From: a bacterium
GTDB lineage: Bacteria > SZUA-79 > Acidulodesulfobacterales > Acidulodesulfobacteraceae
DNA length: 44,131 nt
Assembly: GCA_021784835.1 (NCBI GenBank)
Contig: JAJYHI010000123.1
Span: forward strand, 1-44,131
Reading direction: 5' to 3'
Translations under genes and position numbers: made by a program
Notes under the pieces: model-generated
Database searches by the model: none
What the model was told of the DNA's origin: nothing
The model's input: the letters and a program-made list of their open reading frames with translations, nothing else
Part shown: positions 35,241-40,901 of the stretch, piece by piece
How positions within the stretch are numbered: the first letter of the stretch is position 1
Layout of the letters: the number at the start of each line of letters is the position of its first letter

Positions 35241-35269
35241 TATAAAATTATCTTTAATATAAAATTTTC

Positions 35270-35299
35270 TTGAATTAAAGTACCGCAATATTATATAAT
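35270..35299 (+). promoter_or_regulatory. Promoter of tRNA-Gln
   Basis: TTGAAT (35270-35275) and TATAAT (35294-35299) are separated by 18 bases and lie 47 bases upstream of the mature tRNA 5' end. Confidence 0.5.
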
Positions 35300-35345
35300 C
35301 TATTTTGTAAATATTATTCAGCTATTCATTCCAAGAAATTTAAAT

Positions 35346-35419
35346 TGGGGGATCGTCTAGCGGCAGGACCTGGGACTCTGACTCCCATTACGGAGGTTCG
35401 AATCCTTCTCCCCCAGCCA
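35346..35419 (+). tRNA. tRNA-Gln (CTG anticodon)
   Basis: The 74-base gene folds as a cloverleaf. The acceptor arms TGGGGGA (35346-35352) and TCCCCCA (35409-35415) pair perfectly. The anticodon arm TGGGA/TCCCA encloses loop CTCTGAC with anticodon CTG. The T arm GGAGG-TTCGAAT-CCTTC is standard, and discriminator G and CCA are encoded. It decodes CAG as glutamine. It marks the boundary with a more accessory-looking stretch downstream, but no repeat of its 3' end is visible there. Confidence 0.95.
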
Positions 35420-35655
35420 TTTAAAAACCGCAGTAAATAAGGCATTTCAGACAATATCCTACCTTGACGTAATTTCTAAATCAACCGATTTTAATATTCT
35501 TTACGGCAAGATATTCAATACGGAAAAGATAATCGTTTTATTTTTTCAAAAAATTAGTTCTTTTAATTAAAAATTTGATATTATATATTATTGGTAAAGT
35601 AATATAAGTCAGTCCGACCGACAATCGCATATATTAATATAGGAATAGGATAGAT

Positions 35656-36180
35656 ATGATTAAAAAGCAAATAAAAATATTAATACTTTCGCTTGTCATA
35701 TTTTCCGCAAACTCTGTTTGCGCTTTTTCCGTCCTAAGCCCGCCCTACAACCAGTCCGACCATAATTTTAATAAACTTGCGATGCGGGTGTATAATACCG
35801 GCAGTCCTTATACTTATGTCAGCGGAGCTTATACCTATAACGCTTTGCCTTTAACTACGACTATGTCGGGCTGTAAACTCATAAGCATTATAAGACGCAC
35901 GCAGGGCTTTCCGAAACCTGCATATTGGGCTGTCGAAAATTACAAGATATGCGGCGGTAATATCGCAGAGGTTAAAAACACCAATATGGCTGGCTGGGAT
36001 AATTTGCCAAAAGGTATTAAACCTGTTATCAATAATACTATCCAACAGGCAAGACAATACGGCAAAGCGACCGCTAATTATTACGGATACAGAATAATAG
36101 CAAAGACTGGAGCTTACGTCGGGACGGTATTTGTATATGTGCTTAACGGGATAAAGTTAGAAGAGATGATGAGGTTTTAA
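35656..36180 (+). CDS. Secreted protein of unknown function
   Basis: The 174-residue protein has a clear signal peptide (residues 1-23, cleavage after VCA). The mature part is rich in Tyr, Asn and Thr, with two cysteines (in MSGCKLIS and YKICGGN) that could form one disulfide. It contains a conserved-looking block of Tyr-rich text from PYTYVSGAYTYNALP to KPAYWAVENYKICGG. I do not recognise a family. It is monocistronic, between tRNA-Gln and the MNT/HEPN pair. The preceding 236 bases hold no good gene, only an open stretch without a start (35423-35569). Confidence 0.7.
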   Translation: MIKKQIKILILSLVIFSANSVCAFSVLSPPYNQSDHNFNKLAMRVYNTGSPYTYVSGAYTYNALPLTTTMSGCKLISIIRRTQGFPKPAYWAVENYKICGGNIAEVKNTNMAGWDNLPKGIKPVINNTIQQARQYGKATANYYGYRIIAKTGAYVGTVFVYVLNGIKLEEMMRF

Positions 36181-36357
36181 AAAAATAAGTAAAACTTATA
36201 AATGACAACATAAAAAGATTTATTATGTTTAGGTTTAAAATATTATAAAATAAATTAATCTACCCTCTTATCGCCTTTATTGAAAAGTGAGCCGATTCCG
36301 CGCGGCGGAGTCCGTAAGCGGCTTCAAGACCCAACAAATATTTCATAAATTAAAATA

Positions 36358-36366
36358 TGCTATAAT
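36358..36366 (+). promoter_or_regulatory. Extended -10 promoter giving a leaderless MNT mRNA
   Basis: TGCTATAAT is a perfect extended -10 that ends six bases before the ATG at 36373. Transcription would start at or within a base of the start codon, and there is no Shine-Dalgarno, so the message should be leaderless. Confidence 0.55.
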
Positions 36367-36372
36367 AAAATT

Positions 36373-36708
36373 ATGGAAAAGGCATTAGATAAAAACCTTG
36401 AAATCGCAAAAAAAATAATTATGGAAGAAGTCGAAAAAGCCGGCTATGAGGTGGAGAGGATAATTTTATTCGGTTCAAGGGCAAGAGGGGATTATAAAGA
36501 AGGCAGTGATTGGGATTTTTTTGTAGTAATTGATAAAAATATATTTAAAGAAGATATGAAAATGATTTTGCGCAATATTCGTAGAAGAATGGCTGTTAAT
36601 AACATATCGAACGATATTGTTATTAAATCTAAAGATATATATAAAAATCAAAAAAACGATACAGGATTTTTATCGTATTACGTTAATAAAGAAGGCGTAA
36701 ATATATGA
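36373..36708 (+). CDS. MNT-type nucleotidyltransferase (probable antitoxin)
   Basis: The 111-residue protein has the minimal nucleotidyltransferase motif LFGSRARGDYKEGSDWDFFV, with Gly34-Ser35 and the metal-binding Asp46 and Asp48. A third Asp is likely in NDIVIK. In MNT/HEPN pairs such as MntA-HepT, this protein inactivates its partner by AMPylation. The stop overlaps the HEPN start as ATGA, so the two are co-expressed. Complete motif and lack of truncation suggest an active enzyme. Confidence 0.88.
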   Translation: MEKALDKNLEIAKKIIMEEVEKAGYEVERIILFGSRARGDYKEGSDWDFFVVIDKNIFKEDMKMILRNIRRRMAVNNISNDIVIKSKDIYKNQKNDTGFLSYYVNKEGVNI

Positions 36709-37091
36709 AAGAATCCGTTGTCGTTTTATTAAAAAAAGCTGAAAACGATTTAAAAGATGCTAAAATATTATATAATAGCAATGAAGCATCCGCAGAAGGA
36801 ATTTGTTTTCACTGTCAACAGGCGGTTGAAAAATTTTTAAAAACTTACTTGGTTTATAACAATAAAGAAATTAATAAAACGCATGATATATCGGAATTAT
36901 TACAAGCCTGCAAAAATATAGATAATGCTTTTAGCGAACTTGAAAGATTAAATATAGACGATATAACAAATTATGCGGTTATAGTTAGATATGATGATAT
37001 TATAGAACCGTCTAAGAAAGATGCAGAAGAAGCTATTGCCATAGCCGAATATGTAAAATTATTTGCTTTAAAAAAAATAAATATAAAATAG
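36705..37091 (+). CDS. HEPN-domain protein (probable toxin partner)
   Basis: The 128-residue helical protein has the PF05168-type HEPN core KAENDLKDAKILYN, then FHCQQAVEKFLKTYLV, then THDISELLQAC, and a C-terminal VRYDDIIEPSKKDAEEAI. The RX4-6H ribonuclease motif of HepT toxins is not evident, so RNase activity cannot be assumed; in this subgroup the HEPN may act as a scaffold or a nucleotide-bound partner. It forms a two-gene unit with the nucleotidyltransferase. Pairs of this kind are common in thermophiles, cyanobacteria and deltaproteobacteria and are mobile. Confidence 0.85.
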   Translation: MKESVVVLLKKAENDLKDAKILYNSNEASAEGICFHCQQAVEKFLKTYLVYNNKEINKTHDISELLQACKNIDNAFSELERLNIDDITNYAVIVRYDDIIEPSKKDAEEAIAIAEYVKLFALKKINIK

Positions 37092-37103
37092 AATAAGTTT
37101 TGA

Positions 37104-37278
37104 CAAAATAATTTTTGAAAAAATTAACATTGAAATAAATTCTGAGTTTAGGTCTAAAGATATAAGCGAAGGGTTAAGTGTGGATATTTCTTTACAGGTC
37201 TTTAGTCAACAGGACTCATGCAAAGCAATTAATTATTTTTCGGGAATAGAAGCATATGAACGAAAAAATCAGTAAAAT
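37104..37278 (+). pseudogene. Possible coding remnant without a start
   Basis: An open frame of about 58 codons includes FEKINIEINSEF, GLSVDISLQVFSQQDSC and INYFSGIEAYERKN before TAA. It has protein-like composition but no ATG, GTG or TTG near its 5' end. It follows the HEPN gene by about 13 bases and lies in a different frame, so it may be the tail of a lost gene of the accessory stretch. I do not recognise the sequence. Chance is possible. Confidence 0.3.
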
Positions 37279-37287
37279 AAATTATTT

Positions 37288-37815
37288 TTATGACTCTCTT
37301 TTCCAGTAAACCCTTAACAATAAATCTCTTTCGGAAAATGAATAATCTACTTCGCCTTTATATGCTTTTTCTATGTTCCTTCCGATTCTTTGGGCAAGGT
37401 CTTCGCTTGTAGTATATATTGTAATAGTTTTTTCTTTTTCGTTTTCTTCAATATTTTCGATTTTTTCCAAAGGGTCTATATAATCCGCTTTTTCTGCAGT
37501 ATTATTTATAAGATTTAAAATATCGCTTTTATGTTCGAATAAAAAACCGCCGCTTAATTCGACGACTCCATTGTAAAATTTTGTTTTTATTTTTAAACAT
37601 GCCGGGCAAATAGTATAATTTATATTTTCTTTCTTCTTTAAGGCAGATTTATAAAGTTCTTCGTCTTTTACCCATCTTTTATTATGATAAATATTATGAC
37701 AACTTTTGCATACGGACATATTTTTATAAGACAAATTGTTTTTATAGGCATCGGATTCGTCGCTTGCCGAATGTTTTTTTATATTCGCAGGATTCCATCT
37801 CTTTTCATCCGTCAT
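37288..37815 (-). CDS. Zinc-ribbon protein, BCAM0308/NMD3-like
   Basis: The 175-residue protein has two CxxC pairs, CKSC (36-39) and CPAC (70-73), separated by a NIYHNKRWVKDEEL segment, forming a zinc ribbon that resembles BCAM0308-type and NMD3-like proteins. The C-terminal half is an alpha/beta domain ending in EKTITIYTTSEDLAQRIGRNIEKAYKG. Function is unknown to me; RNA or ribosome contact is only suggested by the NMD3 likeness. AAGGGGGT precedes the ATG, and a perfect extended -10 (TGGTATAAT on the minus strand, 37891-37899) lies 76 bases upstream. Confidence 0.6.
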   Translation of the reverse strand: MTDEKRWNPANIKKHSASDESDAYKNNLSYKNMSVCKSCHNIYHNKRWVKDEELYKSALKKKENINYTICPACLKIKTKFYNGVVELSGGFLFEHKSDILNLINNTAEKADYIDPLEKIENIEENEKEKTITIYTTSEDLAQRIGRNIEKAYKGEVDYSFSERDLLLRVYWKRES

Positions 37816-37890
37816 TTTATTTACCCCCTTTTAATCCTTACAACCTAAAATTAATAATATAGTTATGCTTGATGTTCTATCTTTGTTTTA

Positions 37891-37899
37891 ATTATACCA
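37891..37899 (-). promoter_or_regulatory. Extended -10 promoter of the zinc-ribbon gene
   Basis: Read on the minus strand the site is TGGTATAAT, a perfect extended -10, with initiation near 37884. The rest of the 355-base spacer 37816-38170 holds only this and the next promoter. Confidence 0.5.
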
Positions 37900-38104
37900 T
37901 ATGAAACATTTTTTTGTCCGCTTAAGGCAAAAACATATTAAATAAAAAAGGGCAGAACAACAATATGCTTATTTATATCGTTTATAAACGCAACTCCAAA
38001 TTATTATATAATTGTATTATCTCGTATGATTATCTCATAATAAAATTTATTCATAGATTTATTGCAGGCAATTTAAAATTCCGTGTAACTAAGTGAAATC
38101 TAAT

Positions 38105-38132
38105 TTGACTTTTTTGATAAACCGGATATTAT
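38105..38132 (+). promoter_or_regulatory. Promoter of the phosphoribosyltransferase gene
   Basis: TTGACT (38105-38110) and TATTAT (38127-38132) are spaced by 16 bases, followed by a 30-base leader without a Shine-Dalgarno. The layout, including the T-run after the -35, resembles the pilus promoter at 23075. Confidence 0.5.
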
Positions 38133-38170
38133 TAAATTAAGAGAAGCATTTAATAAACTATCCTTTTTAA

Positions 38171-38800
38171 ATGTTTAAAAATAGAAAAGAAGCTGGAGAA
38201 AAACTTGCTCTAGCATTAGGAAAATATAAAGGCGAAGATGTAACCGTAATTGCCCTTCCGAAAGGGGGAATTGAGGTTGCTTTTGAAGTTGCAAAATATT
38301 TAAATGCGGAATTTTCGATTATCATCGTGAGAAAACTGCCTTTTCCCGATAATACCGAAGCCGGTTTCGGCGCAGTGGCGGAAGACGGAAGTATTTATAT
38401 AAACAGACAGTCGTCATGGTATCTTTCCGAAAAAGAAATAAACGGCATAATATCCGCCCAAAAAAATGAAATCAAAAGAAGGATTCTTGTTTTAAGAAAA
38501 GGGAAACCGCTCCCTAATCTTGCCGATAAAACGGTTATTCTTATAGACGATGGAATTGCCGGAGGTTCAACAATCAGAGCGGCGATAATGTTGTGCAAAA
38601 AACAGCGGGTTAAAAAGATAGTAGTAGCCGTTCCGGTTGCGGGCAGGGATATTGCCGTGCAGATAAGTAAATTAGCCGATGAAACGGTAGTTCTAGAGAT
38701 GCCGTACGATTTTCATGCCGTTGCCCAGGTTTATGAGAATTGGTACGATGTTTCAGATGAAGAGGCTTTGGAAATAATGGGGCGTATCGGCTATAATTAA
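38171..38800 (+). CDS. Predicted phosphoribosyltransferase (COG1926-type)
   Basis: The 209-residue protein has the PRPP-binding motif TVILIDDGIAGGST (121-134), with the two adjacent acidic residues that coordinate Mg-PRPP, and an N-terminal VTVIALPKGGIEVAFEVAKYL block in which the P-loop-like PKGG is typical of this group. The FGAVAEDGSIYIN strand also fits. These orphan type I phosphoribosyltransferases occur widely beside stress or erythromycin-esterase genes, and their base is unknown. It converges with gloA. Confidence 0.85.
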   Translation: MFKNRKEAGEKLALALGKYKGEDVTVIALPKGGIEVAFEVAKYLNAEFSIIIVRKLPFPDNTEAGFGAVAEDGSIYINRQSSWYLSEKEINGIISAQKNEIKRRILVLRKGKPLPNLADKTVILIDDGIAGGSTIRAAIMLCKKQRVKKIVVAVPVAGRDIAVQISKLADETVVLEMPYDFHAVAQVYENWYDVSDEEALEIMGRIGYN

Positions 38801-38807
38801 TAAATTA

Positions 38808-38828
38808 TGCGGGATATTATATTCCGCA
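38808..38828. terminator. Hairpin between convergent phosphoribosyltransferase and gloA
   Basis: TGCGGGATA (38808-38816) pairs with TATTCCGCA (38820-38828), with one G-T pair, around a three-base loop. It lies between the two stop codons and can serve both genes, although the T-run is modest. Confidence 0.5.
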
Positions 38829-38836
38829 AATGCGCT

Positions 38837-39223
38837 TTATTTCTTCAGATATTCTATTATTTCTATAATAATTCCGTCGGGATCGTTGAGAAAGGCGATT
38901 TTCATGCTTTTGTCCATAGAAAGAAAAGGTTCTCTGGAAAAGGTTACGCCGGCTTCTTTTATTTTTTTTGCGTCTTCGTCTATGTTTTCGGATTGAAAAG
39001 CGAGATGAGCAAAAGAATTTTCACAATCGTTAAGAGGTTTCGGATTGTCGTCGGCGATAAGTTCTATTTCAAAGTCAGCATTCCGGCTTTTGAGAAAAAC
39101 TAAAGTGGTTTTATGTGCCTCTATATATCTTTTTTCCCTAACGGCAAATCCAAAAACTTTAACGTAAAAATCTAGCGATTTATTGAGATCGCGAGTTCTT
39201 ATGGCGGAATGTATTAATTTCAT
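38837..39223 (-). CDS. gloA: Lactoylglutathione lyase-like glyoxalase I
   Basis: From the ATG at 39223 the product has 128 residues, and all four metal ligands fall at the positions of E. coli GloA: His5, Glu54, His73 and Glu121. Glyoxalase I isomerises the methylglyoxal-glutathione hemithioacetal to lactoylglutathione. An upstream GTG (39319) would add 32 residues without family support, although AAGG lies ahead of it. Before the chosen ATG there is a TATAAT about eight bases away and no Shine-Dalgarno, so leaderless expression is possible. Substrate may differ if the organism lacks glutathione. Confidence 0.8.
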   Translation of the reverse strand: MKLIHSAIRTRDLNKSLDFYVKVFGFAVREKRYIEAHKTTLVFLKSRNADFEIELIADDNPKPLNDCENSFAHLAFQSENIDEDAKKIKEAGVTFSREPFLSMDKSMKIAFLNDPDGIIIEIIEYLKK

Positions 39224-39375
39224 ATTATTATTATAATTTATATACTTTTTATTTTCAACGCAATTTCCTGCAATTTCTTTCAATGCGGCATTTCTTGAGG
39301 CATTTATAAAAATCTTCACAAATAAAACCTTAAGTGTTATAATAATTAAAATTAAATTTAAACGGGGGTAAATTT

Positions 39376-39750
39376 ATGAAAAGTTTTAAGTTATCAGCTA
39401 TTGCGGCATTGTTTTCTATTTTTGCAATATCTTTTTTTTCTGGAATATCATATGCAAGACATTACTACTGTCCGCTCGGATATTCGTTTAATCCTAAACT
39501 TCAGCTTTGCGTTGGTAAAGGAAGTCTAAAAGGATATAATGCGCTTCCGCAAACTAAAGTTAATAAATTCGAAGGTAAACAGCACATATATATTTGCCCG
39601 GATAAATATACTTACGATAAAAAATTACAATTATGTAAAGGCGAAGGTTCTTTGAAAGGAAGCACCGCTCAACCGACGGTTAAAACTTTGAGAGCCGCCG
39701 TAAAAGTGTCGGAAAAATTAAATAAAAAAAATAAATCTGCAAAAAATTAG
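39376..39750 (+). CDS. Secreted protein with two copies of a cysteine module
   Basis: The 124-residue protein has a signal peptide (residues 1-27, ending SYA). Two tandem copies of a module follow, at residues 30-64 and 72-105. They share Y-x-CP, two Lys-Leu-Gln-Leu-Cys segments with identical 12-residue spacing between the cysteines (32/45 and 74/87), and the block GxGSLKG. A Lys-rich tail ends it. The CPxGY...C spacing loosely recalls small carbohydrate-binding modules, but I do not recognise the family. CGGGGGT lies before the ATG. Confidence 0.7.
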   Translation: MKSFKLSAIAALFSIFAISFFSGISYARHYYCPLGYSFNPKLQLCVGKGSLKGYNALPQTKVNKFEGKQHIYICPDKYTYDKKLQLCKGEGSLKGSTAQPTVKTLRAAVKVSEKLNKKNKSAKN

Positions 39751-39805
39751 TTTAAAATAATACAAAATTACTTTAATTTAGAATAGCTTAAAAAATCAAA
39801 TTATT

Positions 39806-40801
39806 ATGAATATTGCCGTAATATTAAGGTCAAGGGAAATGTACGATATTTTAAAGCCTTTCCTTGCGGAACATAATGTGCGGCATTATTCAAATAAAGA
39901 AGATTTTTTAAGCTGGATTAAGAAGTCCGGCGACGCTAAAGACTCAGAAAATTTGACTTTAATAGTTAATGCGGGAATTCCTATCGGAGAAGACGTTTTA
40001 TCTTTTCCAAATATAAAAATTATCCAGCAGTTCGGCATAGGATACGAAAACGTCGATATAAATTATGCATCAAAGAAAGGCGTTTTAGTGTTTAACGTGC
40101 CGACTGCCGGTACTTTTAACGCCGTTTCGGTCGCAGAATTATCGCTGTTTTTTATTTTAGCCTTAGCAAGGGATTACAACGGATGCGTCGATTCTATAAA
40201 TCACGCTATTGCAAATCGTCCTATAGGCGGCAGTATTACCAACAAGAAATTTGCAATAGTCGGATTGGGCGGTATAGGGCAGGAATTAATAAAGATTTTA
40301 AAACCTTTTAATCCTGAAATTTATGGTTTGAAGCACAGCAAGCCTGAAGCCGGCTATGCGGAAAAACTCGGTATTAAGTTTGCAGGTACCGTAGACGAAG
40401 ATTTTAAAAAAGTTGTACCGTCGGCAGATTATATAGTACTTGCAGTTCCGCTTGAAAAAAATACGGAAAATTTAATCAACGACGAAACGGTAGGCTTCAT
40501 GAAAACAGGTGCATGCATAGTAAACGTCGGAAGGGCGGGATTAATAAATAAAGATTCTTTGATAAAAGGGCTGAAAAGCGGAAAAATTAAAGGGGCCGGT
40601 CTTGACGTATTCTGGAAAGAGCCTGTTCATATAAGCGACGAAATTTTTCATTTTAACGTTATAGCTACTCCTCATATAGGCGGAGCGACTTTTGAATCTA
40701 TTGCGGATATTTCTCGCATATGCGCCCAAAATATAAAAGGTTGGATAGATAACGGAGATTTAATCAACTGCGTAAATAAAGACTTAATAACTGAAATTTA
40801 A
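39806..40801 (+). CDS. D-isomer-specific 2-hydroxyacid dehydrogenase
   Basis: The 331-residue enzyme reduces a 2-keto acid or oxidises a D-2-hydroxyacid with NAD(P). The nucleotide-binding VGLGGIGQE motif is at residues 152-160, and the catalytic residues are visible as Arg243 (NVGRAG), Glu272 (WKEP) and His290 (TPHIGGAT). Phosphoglycerate dehydrogenase, glyoxylate reductase and similar members share this layout, so the substrate is open. There is no ACT domain. No Shine-Dalgarno precedes the ATG. The stop lies 100 bases before the ileS start. Confidence 0.92.
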   Translation: MNIAVILRSREMYDILKPFLAEHNVRHYSNKEDFLSWIKKSGDAKDSENLTLIVNAGIPIGEDVLSFPNIKIIQQFGIGYENVDINYASKKGVLVFNVPTAGTFNAVSVAELSLFFILALARDYNGCVDSINHAIANRPIGGSITNKKFAIVGLGGIGQELIKILKPFNPEIYGLKHSKPEAGYAEKLGIKFAGTVDEDFKKVVPSADYIVLAVPLEKNTENLINDETVGFMKTGACIVNVGRAGLINKDSLIKGLKSGKIKGAGLDVFWKEPVHISDEIFHFNVIATPHIGGATFESIADISRICAQNIKGWIDNGDLINCVNKDLITEI

Positions 40802-40812
40802 TTTGCTGTCGT

Positions 40813-40869
40813 TATCGCTTTCGCGATATTTACGTCCGCGTTTATCAAAGCATGTCTTTGATGCGGACG
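40813..40869 (+). promoter_or_regulatory. Two-hairpin leader in front of ileS
   Basis: TATCGC (40813-40818) pairs with GCGATA (40823-40828) around TTTC. A second hairpin pairs CGTCCGC (40833-40839) with GCGGACG (40863-40869) and ATCAAAG (40844-40850) with CTTTGAT (40856-40862), with a four-base bulge. Both fill the spacer before the ileS ATG. No T-box consensus (AGGGTGGNACCGCG) is visible, so it may be a terminator for the upstream gene or an uncharacterised leader. Confidence 0.45.
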
Positions 40870-40901
40870 GAAATGGACAGATTATAGGGACTATTACTAT
40901 T

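Noticed and set aside
35423..35569. 49-codon open stretch after tRNA-Gln
   Set aside because: There is no start codon, no ribosome site and no recognisable motif, so it is more likely chance.
38807..39103. 98-codon plus-strand frame over gloA
   Set aside because: The minus strand encodes a complete glyoxalase with all metal ligands.
35420..39800. Integrated genomic island using tRNA-Gln as attachment site
   Set aside because: No integrase and no second copy of the tRNA 3' end are visible, so only an accessory character is claimed.
40803..40901. 33-codon N-terminal extension of IleRS from a TTG
   Set aside because: It covers two hairpins, has no ribosome site and does not resemble IleRS N-termini.
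40802..40901. T-box riboswitch before ileS
   Set aside because: No AGGGTGGNACCGCG sequence or specifier loop arrangement is visible, and the space is too short.
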